Positions 24,074 through 32,885 of a stretch of 39,729 nucleotides of DNA are shown one piece after another (position 1 is the stretch's first letter; every line of letters begins with the position of its first letter). The translations under genes were made by a program, and so were the position numbers. The stretch is from Sandaracinobacteroides sp031425455 (GTDB taxonomy: Bacteria; Pseudomonadota; Alphaproteobacteria; Sphingomonadales; Sphingomonadaceae): the NCBI GenBank assembly GCA_031425455.1, contig JANPJJ010000094.1:1-39729 (forward strand), given 5' to 3'. The notes below the pieces were generated by a model. It was not told where the DNA came from. It saw only the letters and a program-made list of their open reading frames with translations, and ran no database searches.

Positions 24074-25267
24074 ATGGCGGACCGGAGCTATCTCGACTGG
24101 CCGTTCCTCGACGACAGCCACCGCGACCTCGCCCGCCGGCTCGAGGCCTGGTGCGAGGCCGAGCTGGCCCACCTGCCGCACGACGAGGACGATGTCGACG
24201 GCCAGTGCCGGCTGCTGCTGGCGAAGCTGGGGCAGGGCGGCTGGCTGCGCTATGCCGTGCCGAAAAGCCATGGCGGGATGTTCGACCGCCTCGACGTCCG
24301 CTCGCTCAGCCTGATCCGGGAGACACTGGCGCGATACAACGGCCTCGCCGATTTCGTGTTCGCGATGCAGGGCCTGGGTTCGGGTGTCGTCTCGCTGTTC
24401 GGCTCCGAGGCGCAGAAGGCCTGGATCCTCCCCGAAGTCGCCGCCGGCACCCGCTGCGCCGCCTTCGCGCTGACCGAGCTTGAAAGCGGTTCGGATGTCG
24501 CCGCAATGGACACGATGGCCACCCGCACTGCGAGTGGATGGATCATCGACGGCGCCAAGACCTACATCTCCAACGGCGGCATCGCCGACCATTATATTCT
24601 GTTCGCCCGCACCGGCGAGGCCCCCGGCGCCAAGGGTATATCGGCATTTCTCGTGCCGGCCGACACGCCGGGCCTCTTCATCGCCGAGCGAATCCGCGTG
24701 ATCGCCCCGCACCCGCTGGCGACGCTCCGGTTCGACAATATGGTGCTCCCTGCCGACGCGCTGATCGGCGAAGCCGGGCGCGGCTTCGCGCAGGCGATGG
24801 CCTCGCTCGACATCTTCCGAACGACAGTCGGCGCCGCCGCGCTCGGCTTCGCCCGCCGCGCGCTGGACGAAGCGACCGCGCGTGTGATCGGCCGCAGGCT
24901 GCAAGGGAAAGCGCTCGCCGACAATGCGGTCGTGCAGGCGATGCTGGCCGACATGGCGCTCGCGGTCGATACCTCCGCGCTCCTCATCTACCGCGCCGGC
25001 TGGCTGCGCGACGCGCGGCGCGAGCGCAACAGCCGCGAGGCCGCGATGGCCAAGCTGCACGCCACCGACAGCGCGCAGGAAGTGATCGACAAGGCGGTCC
25101 AGCTGCATGGCGGGCTCGGCGTGGTGCACGGCCACATCGTCGAATTGCTCTACCGCGAGGTTCGCGCGCTCCGCATCTACGAAGGCGCGTCCGAAGTGCA
25201 GCGCGTCGTGATCGCCCGCCAGCATCTCGGGGGCTATGCGCCGCCGCTGAAGGCCGCCGCCGAATGA
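24074..25267 (+). CDS. Acyl-CoA dehydrogenase
   Basis: This 397-residue flavoprotein dehydrogenase has FALTELESGSDVAAMDT (FAD/substrate loop), the beta-barrel ISNGGIADHYILFARTGEA, and the C-terminal catalytic region RALRIYEGASEVQRVVIARQ, with Glu in the usual base position (YEG). It should desaturate an acyl-CoA and pass electrons to ETF. AGGAGGGAAC lies just upstream of the ATG. It follows the crotonase-family gene by 15 bases and overlaps the thioesterase ATG (ATGA). The substrate is unknown. Confidence 0.92.
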   Translation: MADRSYLDWPFLDDSHRDLARRLEAWCEAELAHLPHDEDDVDGQCRLLLAKLGQGGWLRYAVPKSHGGMFDRLDVRSLSLIRETLARYNGLADFVFAMQGLGSGVVSLFGSEAQKAWILPEVAAGTRCAAFALTELESGSDVAAMDTMATRTASGWIIDGAKTYISNGGIADHYILFARTGEAPGAKGISAFLVPADTPGLFIAERIRVIAPHPLATLRFDNMVLPADALIGEAGRGFAQAMASLDIFRTTVGAAALGFARRALDEATARVIGRRLQGKALADNAVVQAMLADMALAVDTSALLIYRAGWLRDARRERNSREAAMAKLHATDSAQEVIDKAVQLHGGLGVVHGHIVELLYREVRALRIYEGASEVQRVVIARQHLGGYAPPLKAAAE

Positions 25268-25683
25268 GCTTTGCCGTGCAGCTCCCGGTTCGATTCGCCG
25301 ATTGCGACCCGGCCGGGATCGCTTATTATCCGCGCCTGCTGGCGTTGGCGGATGCGGCCGTCGAGGACTGGACGGCCGCCACGCTCGGCCTCGGCCGGGC
25401 CGAACTGCACCACGAACGCCGGCTCGGCCTGCCCACCGTGAAGCTGGAATCCAGCTTCCACACTCCCGCGCGCTTGGGGGACAGGCTGTCGTTCCAGGTG
25501 ACGGTCGAGGCGCTAGGCACCAGCTCGGTCACACTGGCGATTGTCGTCGATGTCGCTGGCACCCGCTGTCTCGATGCAAGACTGGTGCAGGTTCTCACGG
25601 ATCTTGCTAGGATGGCAGCCGTTCCCTGGCCTGCCAACTGGCGCGCCGCCCTTCAGTCCCAGATTTTGGAGATTTCCGGATGA
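25264..25683 (+). CDS. Hotdog-fold acyl-CoA thioesterase (4-hydroxybenzoyl-CoA type)
   Basis: The protein has 139 residues. The motif VRFADCDPAGIAYYPRLL is the active-site region of the 4HBT family (catalytic Asp in D-P-A-G-I-x-Y-Y/F), followed by a helix and VKLESSFHTPARLGDRL. It hydrolyses an acyl- or aroyl-CoA to the free acid and CoA, perhaps to relieve CoA trapping in the pathway. It is coupled to the acyl-CoA dehydrogenase upstream and to gcdH downstream by four-base overlaps. Confidence 0.88.
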   Translation: MSFAVQLPVRFADCDPAGIAYYPRLLALADAAVEDWTAATLGLGRAELHHERRLGLPTVKLESSFHTPARLGDRLSFQVTVEALGTSSVTLAIVVDVAGTRCLDARLVQVLTDLARMAAVPWPANWRAALQSQILEISG

Positions 25684-26915
25684 ACGCCCCGACCGGTCTT
25701 GTGAACGCCAGCGAAAAGTCCCCCGCCAAAGCCTGGCCCGCGTTCGACTGGGCCGATCCGCTGCTGATCGAGGCCGAGCTGACCGAAGAAGAGCGCATGG
25801 TTCGCGACACGGCGCGCAGCTTCTGCGACCAGCATCTGGCGCCCATCGTGAAGGAAGCCAACCGGCACGAGACCTACGATCCGGCGCTGATGCGCGCCTT
25901 CGGCGAGGCCGGGCTGCTCGGCCCGACGATCAAGGGCTATGGCTGCGCCGGCGTCAGCTACGTCGCCTATGGCCTCATCGCGCGCGAAGTCGAACGGGTG
26001 GACTCCGCCTACCGCTCGGCCTTCTCGGTGCAATCCAGCCTCGTGATGTACCCGATCTGGGCCTATGGCACCGAGGCGCAGCGGCAGGAATATCTCCCCC
26101 GCCTCGCCAGCGGCGAGTGGATCGGCGCCTTCGGCCTGACCGAGCCGGATGCCGGGTCCGATCCGGCCGGCATGAAGACGAAAGCGGTGAAAACCGCATC
26201 CGGCTTCCGCATCAACGGCGCGAAGATGTGGATCACCAACAGCCCGATCGCCGACCTTTTCGTGGTATGGGCCAAGTGCGACCTCGACGACGGCAAAGGC
26301 GAACAGATCCGCGGCTTCGTGCTGTTGAAGTCGGACAAGGGGGTCTCGGCCCCCAAGATCGCCGGCAAATTCTCCCTCCGCGCCTGGGTCACGGGCGAGA
26401 TCGTGATGGCCGACGTCGAGGTTCAGGCCGACCGGCTGCTGCCCAATGTCGTCGGCCTGAAGGGTCCGTTCGGATGCCTCAACAACGCCCGCTACGGCAT
26501 TGGCTGGGGGGCGATGGGCGCGGCGGAATATTGCTGGCACGCCGCCCGGCAGTACACGCTGGACCGCAAGCAGTTCGGCCGCCCGCTTGCCGCCACCCAG
26601 CTCATCCAGAAGAAGCTCGCCGACATGCAGACCGAGATTACGCTCGGTCTGCTGCTCGCGCTCCGCGCCGGCCGCCTGATGGACGAAGGCCAGCTCGCGC
26701 CCGAGGCCATCTCGATCCTGAAGCGCAACAATTGCGGCAAGGCGCTCGACATCGCCCGCCAGTCTCGAGACATGCACGGCGGCAACGGCATCTCCGACGA
26801 ATATGGCGTGATCCGCCACGTGATGAACCTGGAAGCGGTCAACACCTACGAGGGGACGCACGATGTGCACGCCTTGATCCTGGGCCGCGCGCAGACGGGG
26901 ATTGCGGCTTTCTAA
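25680..26915 (+). CDS. gcdH: Glutaryl-CoA dehydrogenase
   Basis: This 411-residue protein is a close match to bacterial glutaryl-CoA dehydrogenases: ELTEEERMVRDTARSFCDQH, the FAD region FGLTEPDAGSDPAGMKTK, WITNSPIADLFVVWAKC, FGCLNNARYGIGWGAMGAAE and the catalytic NTYEGTHDVHALILGRAQTG. It oxidises and decarboxylates glutaryl-CoA to crotonyl-CoA, feeding beta-oxidation. It could equally serve lysine/tryptophan breakdown, but its four-base overlap with the thioesterase puts it in this catabolic operon, which hints at a C5-dicarboxyl or related CoA intermediate. It is convergent with the AAA ATPase gene across 36 bases. Confidence 0.93.
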   Translation: MNAPTGLVNASEKSPAKAWPAFDWADPLLIEAELTEEERMVRDTARSFCDQHLAPIVKEANRHETYDPALMRAFGEAGLLGPTIKGYGCAGVSYVAYGLIAREVERVDSAYRSAFSVQSSLVMYPIWAYGTEAQRQEYLPRLASGEWIGAFGLTEPDAGSDPAGMKTKAVKTASGFRINGAKMWITNSPIADLFVVWAKCDLDDGKGEQIRGFVLLKSDKGVSAPKIAGKFSLRAWVTGEIVMADVEVQADRLLPNVVGLKGPFGCLNNARYGIGWGAMGAAEYCWHAARQYTLDRKQFGRPLAATQLIQKKLADMQTEITLGLLLALRAGRLMDEGQLAPEAISILKRNNCGKALDIARQSRDMHGGNGISDEYGVIRHVMNLEAVNTYEGTHDVHALILGRAQTGIAAF

Positions 26916-26951
26916 CGTCCGGCAGGCCGGTGCCAACTCCGACGCAGTCGG

Positions 26952-28130
26952 CTAAACCAGCACAGGCATGATCCGCCGCATGAACTCGTCGAACATCGGC
27001 ACCGTGAACGCCGTGTCCCCGTGCGCCGGTGAATAGAGCATGCCCTTCTTGATCAGGCTGTTACGAATGGGCGCCAGCTGCGTCACCTGCTTGCCCAGCA
27101 TCTCGGCGATGTCGCCCGACCGGTGCGGCCCGGCGCCCAGCTCGGCCATCGCCCGCACATAGCGCTTTTCGGTCGGCGTCAGCCGGTCGAACCGCACCCG
27201 GAAGAAGCTCGCGTCCAGCTCGGCCACCGCGGTGACCGTGGCATTATCCACGTCGCGCATGGTGATCGGCGAGCAGAAGGCGAGGTCCCAGGCATGCTTG
27301 GCGAATTCCTGGATATAATAGGGATAGCCCTGGGTCGCGCCGACGATCGCCCGCACCGCTTCGCGCTCGATCTCCTCGCCCTCGCGTTCGATCGGGAGCG
27401 AGATCGCGATCCCGGCCGCTCCGGGGTTCAGCTTGGCGACCTCGTGGAATTCGAACAGGCGCTCCGAATAGCTTTTCGCCCGCCCCATCTGGCCCAGCAG
27501 CTGCGGCAGGCCCGCGCCCACCATCGTTACCGGCAGATTTGCCTGCGCCGTCGCGTGGAGCGCCGAAATAAATGCCGCCAGCTCTTCCTCGCGGACATAC
27601 TGGATCTCGTCCATGAAGATCACGACGGCGGTGCCCCGCTCCCGCGCCGCCTCGCCCACGGCCGCGAACAGGTCGGTCAGGTCGAGCTCAAGGTCGCCGC
27701 TGTCGGCCAGCCCCGGCTCGGGCGCCAGGTCGATCCCCACTTCGACGTCATGGTACGACACCTTCAGCTTGGCGAAGCTCGCAAGCGCTCGAAGCGCCCG
27801 CTTAGCCCCCTGCTTGGCGGATTCCATCCGATCCAGCCGCAGCAATGTCGCCCGTAGCGGCCCGGCCAGCAGGGCTGGCAGCGATCGGTCTTCCGGGGCC
27901 TCCACCCGCACGCTGAAAATGCCCCGAGCCTCCGCCTCGGCGCGAACCTTGCCCAGCAGCACGGTCTTCCCCACACCGCGCAGGCCATAGAGGATCACAC
28001 TTCGGGCTTGCCTGCCCATTGCGATGCGGTCGATATAGATCGCAATCCGCTCGATCAGCTCGTCGCGGCCGGCAAGCTCTGGGGGCTGGCTGCCGGCGCC
28101 GGGGGTGAAAGGGTTGCGCCGAGGGTCCAT
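26952..28130 (-). CDS. AAA-type ATPase with C-terminal winged helix (Orc1/Cdc6-like ATP-binding protein)
   Basis: The protein has 392 residues. It starts MDPRRNPFTPGAGSQPPELA, with a P-loop (YGLRGVGKTVLLG, residues 48-60), Walker B AVVIFMDEIQYV, a sensor-like MVGAGLPQLLG and a C-terminal helical/winged-helix segment (RYVRAMAELGAGPHRSGDIA). Proteins of this family are scattered in bacteria and mostly uncharacterised; some bind DNA or belong to genetic-conflict systems. No partner gene is adjacent in the same direction, so no system can be assigned. It is divergent from the CPA2 antiporter gene and lies in a short interlude between the two catabolic clusters. Confidence 0.8.
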   Translation of the reverse strand: MDPRRNPFTPGAGSQPPELAGRDELIERIAIYIDRIAMGRQARSVILYGLRGVGKTVLLGKVRAEAEARGIFSVRVEAPEDRSLPALLAGPLRATLLRLDRMESAKQGAKRALRALASFAKLKVSYHDVEVGIDLAPEPGLADSGDLELDLTDLFAAVGEAARERGTAVVIFMDEIQYVREEELAAFISALHATAQANLPVTMVGAGLPQLLGQMGRAKSYSERLFEFHEVAKLNPGAAGIAISLPIEREGEEIEREAVRAIVGATQGYPYYIQEFAKHAWDLAFCSPITMRDVDNATVTAVAELDASFFRVRFDRLTPTEKRYVRAMAELGAGPHRSGDIAEMLGKQVTQLAPIRNSLIKKGMLYSPAHGDTAFTVPMFDEFMRRIMPVLV

Positions 28131-28240
28131 CCGCCGATCTTATCGTTTGGCCCTAACTCGGTAAAGCTTCATATTCTGATGAACGCCAGGTGAACGGGCT
28201 GGATCTGGCTTCTGCGCGAGCTTGCGATTACTGCCGCCCA

Positions 28241-29530
28241 ATGCCCGCTGTCCTCGCCAACGAAGCCTATCTCGCAGCCGTCCTCGCACAGCTCGCCGTC
28301 ATCGTGTTGGTCGGGCGCGCCATGAACATCGTCTTCGTCCGGCTCGGCCAGCCGGGAGCCGTGGGGGAGATCGTCGGCGGCCTGATGCTGGGCCCGTCGC
28401 TGCTCGGCCTTCTCGCGCCGGAATTCCAGGCCGATTTCTTCAGCGCCGATACCGCACGCACCCTGTTCGTGGTCGGCCAGATCGGGCTCATCCTGCTGAT
28501 GTTCGAGATCGGGGCCGATTTCGAGTTCGGCCATCTCGGCGAGCGCCGCCATGCGCGTGCCGTGATGTTGACGGCGTCGGTTTCCGTTCTGGTGCCGTTC
28601 GCCGCCGGGGTGGGCGTCGGCCTCCTGACGCACACCCCGCTTGCGCCGGGGATCGATCGCACCCTCTACATCCTGTTCTGCGGCGTCGCGCTCGCCATCA
28701 CCGCAGTGCCGATCCTGGGCCGCATCCTGCGCGAGTTCGGGCTGAACCGAACCCCGATCGGGGTCGTCGCGATCGCGTCGGCCGCGCTCAACGATGTGGT
28801 CGGCTGGCTGATGCTGGCGGCCATCTCGGCGATGGCCCTGGCCACGCTCGGCGACGGTTCGATGGCGTGGCGGATCGGGGCGATCGCCGGGCTGGCCCTG
28901 GCGCTGCGCTTCCTCGCCGTTCCCCTGGTGGACCGCATGATGCGCTTCTGGCGCATCGAAGGCCCCGACGGCCCGCTGCCGCACGGCCTGCTCGCCGTCA
29001 CCATCGGGCTCGCCTTCGCCTGCGCGCTGGTCACGGAAAAGATCGGAATCTTCGCCATCTTCGGCGGATTCGCGCTCGGCCTCGTTTATCATCGCCATCC
29101 CGGCTTCGTGGCGCGCTGGAAGCAGCAGGTCGGCCTCTTCGTGCTGGTGTTCTTCCTGCCGATCTTCTTCACGCTCACCGGGCTCCGCACCGACATATGG
29201 GGGCTCGGCCTCGCCGACCTGCCCTGGCTCGCCCTGATCCTGGCCGCTGCGATCCTCTCCAAGATACTGCCCTGCTATCTGGCGGGGCGTCTTTCGGGCT
29301 TCACCCGGCCCGAAAGCTGGCTGCTCGGCAGCCTGATGAACACCCGCGCCCTGATGGAGCTGATCGTGCTGAACATCGCCTATGATCTCGGCTTCCTGCC
29401 GCCCCGCATGTTCACGATGCTGGTGCTGATGGCGGTGGTGACGACAATGATGACCGGGCCGCTGCTGCGGCTGATCCTGCCGCGCATGGGCCATCCCCTG
29501 CCCGACCGGGCGGCATCGAGCGCTGCCTGA
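28241..29530 (+). CDS. CPA2-family (Kef-type) cation:proton antiporter
   Basis: This protein of about 429 residues has a dozen hydrophobic segments and CPA2 motifs: GRAMNIVFVRLGQPGAVGEI, VGQIGLILLMFEIGADFE, SAALNDVVGWLML (the conserved Asp pair region), and the late FFTLTGLRTDI and SLMNTRALMELIVLNI. It exchanges potassium or sodium for protons in the inner membrane. There is no C-terminal TrkA-N domain. I chose the ATG at 28241 (MPAVLANEAYL) because conservation starts there; the frame is open to a GTG at 28190 but shows no ribosome-binding site. Confidence 0.9.
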   Translation: MPAVLANEAYLAAVLAQLAVIVLVGRAMNIVFVRLGQPGAVGEIVGGLMLGPSLLGLLAPEFQADFFSADTARTLFVVGQIGLILLMFEIGADFEFGHLGERRHARAVMLTASVSVLVPFAAGVGVGLLTHTPLAPGIDRTLYILFCGVALAITAVPILGRILREFGLNRTPIGVVAIASAALNDVVGWLMLAAISAMALATLGDGSMAWRIGAIAGLALALRFLAVPLVDRMMRFWRIEGPDGPLPHGLLAVTIGLAFACALVTEKIGIFAIFGGFALGLVYHRHPGFVARWKQQVGLFVLVFFLPIFFTLTGLRTDIWGLGLADLPWLALILAAAILSKILPCYLAGRLSGFTRPESWLLGSLMNTRALMELIVLNIAYDLGFLPPRMFTMLVLMAVVTTMMTGPLLRLILPRMGHPLPDRAASSAA

Positions 29531-29603
29531 GGACGGTTTCACCCTCGCACTGCACGGAACTCTCGCCTATCCTGAGGGTTGGACCGGCTTGGGGAGGCTT
29601 CAC

Positions 29604-30533
29604 ATGCGGCTCGACGACCAGCGGGAAAGCAGCAACGTCGAGGATCGGCGTGGCGAAGGCGGAATCGGCTTCGGCGGCGCCGGGCAGCAGGCCGGCGGGA
29701 TGGGCCGCGGCGGGCTCGGCGGCCTGTTCGGATTGCTGATCCCGCTGATCGGCTCCAAGTTCGGGATCGTCGGCATCATCGTCGCCTTCGGCGCGCTCTG
29801 GCTGTTCGGCGGCCTGGGCGGCGGCGGATCCACCGTCGCGCCGCAGGCTGCGGCCCCCGCAGCCGAAGCCCCTGCTGCTTCCCAGCTTACCGGCGAGACC
29901 GATCGTTTCGTTGCCAAGGTGCTGGCTTCCACCGAAGACAGCTGGGGCAAGATCTTCGCCGCCAGCGGCCAGCAATATCCCGCGCCCAAGCTGGTCCTGT
30001 TCCAGGGCTCGATCAGCTCGGCCTGCGGTTCGGCCTCTTCGGCCTCGGGCCCCTTCTATTGCCCGGGCGACCGCAAGGTCTATCTGGACACCAGCTTCTT
30101 CGACGAGCTTGGCCGCCGCTTCGGCGCCCCGGGCGACTTCGCCGCCGCGTACGTGATCGCGCACGAAGTGGGCCACCATATCCAGACGGTGACGGGCACC
30201 TCGGAGCAGGTGAACCGGATGCAGGCCCGCGCCGGCAACCGCGCCCAGGCCAACCAGGCCCTGATGCGGCTGGAATTGCAGGCCGATTGCTACGCTGGTG
30301 TGTGGGCCGCCAACAACCGCAACCTGCTGGATGCGGGCGACTTCGCCGAAGGGGTGCGCGCGGCACAGGCGATCGGCGACGACACGCTTCAGAAGGCGGC
30401 GCAGGGGCGCGTTGTGCCCGACAGCTTCACCCACGGCAGCGCCGAACAGCGTGTCCGCTGGTTGCAGAAGGGTTTTGCCAGCGGCGACCCCAACGCCTGC
30501 GATACATTCTCGGTCCCAGCGAACGCCCTCTAG
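29604..30533 (+). CDS. Neutral zinc metallopeptidase (YpfJ/KPN_02809 family)
   Basis: This 309-residue protein has a Gly-rich N-terminus, one hydrophobic segment (IVGIIVAFGALWLFGG, residues 55-70) and a zinc site HEVGHH (residues 187-192) in AYVIAHEVGHHIQTVTG. A downstream Glu region MRLELQADCYAGVW probably supplies the third ligand. Four Cys residues (CGSASS, FYCPGD, DCYAGV, ACDTF) suggest a periplasmic domain. The ATG at 29604 has GGGAGG eight bases upstream; an in-frame GGN start before it is rejected. The JmjC-like gene follows 43 bases later. Confidence 0.9.
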   Translation: MRLDDQRESSNVEDRRGEGGIGFGGAGQQAGGMGRGGLGGLFGLLIPLIGSKFGIVGIIVAFGALWLFGGLGGGGSTVAPQAAAPAAEAPAASQLTGETDRFVAKVLASTEDSWGKIFAASGQQYPAPKLVLFQGSISSACGSASSASGPFYCPGDRKVYLDTSFFDELGRRFGAPGDFAAAYVIAHEVGHHIQTVTGTSEQVNRMQARAGNRAQANQALMRLELQADCYAGVWAANNRNLLDAGDFAEGVRAAQAIGDDTLQKAAQGRVVPDSFTHGSAEQRVRWLQKGFASGDPNACDTFSVPANAL

Positions 30534-30576
30534 CCGCTGTAACAAGGCTGTCACATCGGCGGCGCAAACCATCGCC

Positions 30577-31620
30577 ATGCTCGATGCCCGCAAGCCGTTC
30601 CGGCCAGACGATCCGTTGCGCGCGCTTGGAATCCGCGCTGTTCCCCCGGCGATTGATCCGGCCGTTCGGCAGCGGGTCGCCGAACGGCTGCTGCTCGGCG
30701 ATTCGGCGGAGGCAATCCTCTTCGATCTGGTGCGCGACGGCGTGCCCCTCGCCGCTGCGCGGGACGAACTGGCCGCTGCCGCAGGCCATCCGTATCTGAA
30801 AGCCGCCGCGATCCTCCAGGCCCGGCTGGCCAAGCGCGACTGGCTCCTCGAAAGCAGGGCCAGGCTGGAGCGGCAGCGGCTGACCGAGGTGCCTCGCCGC
30901 CATGCACTCGCGGCGCTCACCTTCCTGAACGAGCATTATACCACGCTCGCACCGGTCGTGCTGACCGGGCTCGTCGATCACTGGGCGGCGAGAGCTTGGA
31001 CGCTGGAAAGCCTCGCCACACTCGGCAACCCCGAGGTCGAGGTGCAGGGCGAGCGCGAGAGCGACCCCGAATTCGAGCTCAACAGCATCGCCCACAAGCG
31101 GCAGATGCGCTGGCACGATGTGCTGGCGCGGCTGCGCGACGATCCTGAAACCAACGATTTCTATGTCACCGCCAACAACTCCGGCGTGAACCGCAAGGCG
31201 CTCGCCGCTCTGTGGCACGACGTCGGCGACCTTCCGGGCTACCTCGCACCGCGTGCCGGGAGCGACGGCTTCTTCTGGATGGGCCCGAAGGGCACGGTAA
31301 CGCCCTGGCACCACGACCTCACCCAGAACCTGCTGCTGAACCTGGCCGGCACCAAGCGCGTCACGCTGGTCTCGCCGCTGGAAACCCCGCGCATGCAGAA
31401 CCACCGCCACTGTTTCAGTCGCTTCGGCAGCGATGCAAGGCTGGTGGGCACCGATATTCCTCGCCTCACCGTCGACATCGGCCCAGGCGAGATCCTGTTC
31501 TTGCCCGTCGGCTGGTGGCACCATGTCGAAGGGCTCAGCCTCACCATCGGCATGAGCTTCACCAACTTCGTCTGGGAAAACGACTTCGCCAGCTTCTACA
31601 GAAGCGAAGGCGACCTCTAG
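30577..31620 (+). CDS. Cupin-like JmjC-domain protein (putative Fe(II)/2-oxoglutarate oxygenase)
   Basis: This 347-residue protein has an N-terminal helical region and a C-terminal JmjC/cupin-8 domain. The iron motif appears as PWHHDLTQNLLLN (His-x-Asp) and the distal His as GWWHHVEGL, with a typical ending SFTNFVWENDF. Related bacterial proteins hydroxylate proteins or small molecules, but the target is unknown. The ATG at 30577 opens right after the metallopeptidase stop; a longer open frame further upstream is antisense-like and overlaps that gene out of frame. The protein ends with a TAG at 31620. Confidence 0.85.
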   Translation: MLDARKPFRPDDPLRALGIRAVPPAIDPAVRQRVAERLLLGDSAEAILFDLVRDGVPLAAARDELAAAAGHPYLKAAAILQARLAKRDWLLESRARLERQRLTEVPRRHALAALTFLNEHYTTLAPVVLTGLVDHWAARAWTLESLATLGNPEVEVQGERESDPEFELNSIAHKRQMRWHDVLARLRDDPETNDFYVTANNSGVNRKALAALWHDVGDLPGYLAPRAGSDGFFWMGPKGTVTPWHHDLTQNLLLNLAGTKRVTLVSPLETPRMQNHRHCFSRFGSDARLVGTDIPRLTVDIGPGEILFLPVGWWHHVEGLSLTIGMSFTNFVWENDFASFYRSEGDL

Positions 31621-31654
31621 GACCTTAAGTTCCCAAACTCCGTCATGTCAGCGC

Positions 31655-31706
31655 AGGCTGGCATCTTCCCCCGTTCCGCCGGCTCCAAGTGGGAAGATGT
31701 CAGCCT
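31655..31706. terminator. Large inverted repeat between convergent genes
   Basis: AGGCTGGCATCTTCCC (31655-31670) and GGGAAGATGTCAGCCT (31691-31706) form a 16-base-pair stem with one G-U pair around a 20-base loop. It lies in the 111-base gap where the JmjC-like (plus) and SDR (minus) genes converge. There is no strong T-run, so it may be a bidirectional terminator, an mRNA 3'-end stabiliser or a protein-binding palindrome. Confidence 0.55.
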
Positions 31707-31731
31707 AGAGTTGGCTTGACACTGCTCGGGT

Positions 31732-32565
31732 TCAATGAACTTCCTCCCCGCCGGACACGTTCATCGCCTCTCCCGTCACATAGCAGGCATCGTCCGATGC
31801 CAGCCAGGCGACCGCGGCCGCCGTGTCGGTACCCTGTCCGGGCCGCCCCAGCGGGTTCCGGCGCGCCATATTGTCGAGATAGGCCTTGACGCTGTCGAAC
31901 CCCAGCAGCTTCGAGAAATAGGCGTTCTGCTTCTCGCCCAGGCCGGTCGTCACATGGTTGGGGCAGACCGCGTTCACCGTAATCCCATGCGCGCCCAGCT
32001 CGACCGCGTTCGACCGGGTCAGCCCCACCATCCCGTGCTTGGAGGCGGTGTAGGGCGCCATGTGCGGAAAGCCCGACTTCGCCGCCTGGCTGGCGATGTT
32101 CACGATCCGCCCGCCCGACCGTTGCGCGATGAACTGCCGTGCCGCATATTTGCTGCACAGGAACGCACCCTTCAGATTGACGTCCAGAACCGCGTCCCAG
32201 TCGGCCTCCTCGGTCTCGAGCAGCGGCTTCATCAGATAGCCGATGCCGGCATTGTTCACCATCACGTCCAGCCGGCCGAACGCCGCGACGGCCGCCGCCA
32301 CCAGCGCCTCGCAGTCGGCGGGCTTGCGCACGTCGCAGGGCACCGCGATCGCCCGGGCTCCCAGTGCCCGCAGGCTGGCCGCCACCGCCTCCATCTCGTC
32401 GGTCGTCCCGATATCGCCGGCGCCCATCCGATCGGCCGGCGTGCCCAGGTCAGAGACGACGCAGCTCGCCCCCTCGCCCGCGAACCGGCGCAGGATCGCA
32501 GCGCCCAGCCCTGCCTCCCGCCCGGAGCCGGTGACGATGACGGTCCGTCCGGCAAACCGGCTCAC
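31732..32565 (-). CDS. Short-chain dehydrogenase/reductase (3-oxoacyl-ACP reductase-like)
   Basis: This 277-residue classical SDR has VIVTGSGREAGLGAAILRRF (a slightly expanded Gly motif), VMVNNAGIGYLM, IASQAAKSGFPH and the catalytic YTASKHGMVGLTRS. It would oxidise or reduce an alcohol/ketone with NAD(P). The start is the GTG at 32563-32565, which overlaps the TGA of the HapK-like gene (GTGA); no better ATG is available. It is the last gene of the leftward operon that begins with the MmgE/PrpD pair. Confidence 0.9.
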   Translation of the reverse strand: MSRFAGRTVIVTGSGREAGLGAAILRRFAGEGASCVVSDLGTPADRMGAGDIGTTDEMEAVAASLRALGARAIAVPCDVRKPADCEALVAAAVAAFGRLDVMVNNAGIGYLMKPLLETEEADWDAVLDVNLKGAFLCSKYAARQFIAQRSGGRIVNIASQAAKSGFPHMAPYTASKHGMVGLTRSNAVELGAHGITVNAVCPNHVTTGLGEKQNAYFSKLLGFDSVKAYLDNMARRNPLGRPGQGTDTAAAVAWLASDDACYVTGEAMNVSGGEEVH

Positions 32566-32873
32566 GCCAGCAGCTCTTCGGTCAGGATGAACAGCGGGTT
32601 GTCGGCAAAGGCCTGGAACTCGCCCGCCACCTTCTGCATCGTCTCGCTGGTCACGTCGGCAATGAACGGGTCCATCGCTACGATGTCGATCACTTCGACA
32701 TATTGGAACGGCGCGGCGGTATCGGTGCCGAACAGCCCCGCCGTCCGATAGGCGCGGAAATGCGTGACCGAGGGCAGCGCACGGACATGCGGAATGTCGG
32801 TGGTGCGCGCCCATTCCTCATAGGCGTCTGCACTGGCACCGGGTTGCAGATTGAACAGAACGATGATGCGCAT
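32562..32873 (-). CDS. REDY-like protein, HapK family
   Basis: This 103-residue protein reads MRIIVLFNLQPGASADAYEE, then WARTTDIPHVRALPSVTHFR, AYRTAGLFG and YVEVIDIVAMDPFIADV. This ferredoxin-like small-domain pattern is that of HapK/REDY-like proteins, first noted in a prodigiosin-type gene cluster but without known chemistry. I chose the ATG at 32871-32873, which has AAGGAG five to six bases upstream, over a GTG six bases earlier. It lies between the amidase and the SDR genes and overlaps the SDR start, so it is an integral part of the operon, perhaps an isomerase- or dehydratase-like helper. Confidence 0.78.
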   Translation of the reverse strand: MRIIVLFNLQPGASADAYEEWARTTDIPHVRALPSVTHFRAYRTAGLFGTDTAAPFQYVEVIDIVAMDPFIADVTSETMQKVAGEFQAFADNPLFILTEELLA

Positions 32874-32885
32874 GAGCACTCCTTC

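Noticed and set aside
26952..28130. AAA ATPase as part of a phage-defence system
   Set aside because: No nuclease, toxin or other effector gene lies beside it in the same direction; the neighbours are an antiporter and glutaryl-CoA dehydrogenase, so no defence system can be supported.
30298..30576. Extended N-terminus for the JmjC-like protein
   Set aside because: The extra residues overlap the metallopeptidase gene out of frame and look like random Arg/Pro/Ala sequence; the ATG at 30577 after that gene's stop is more natural.
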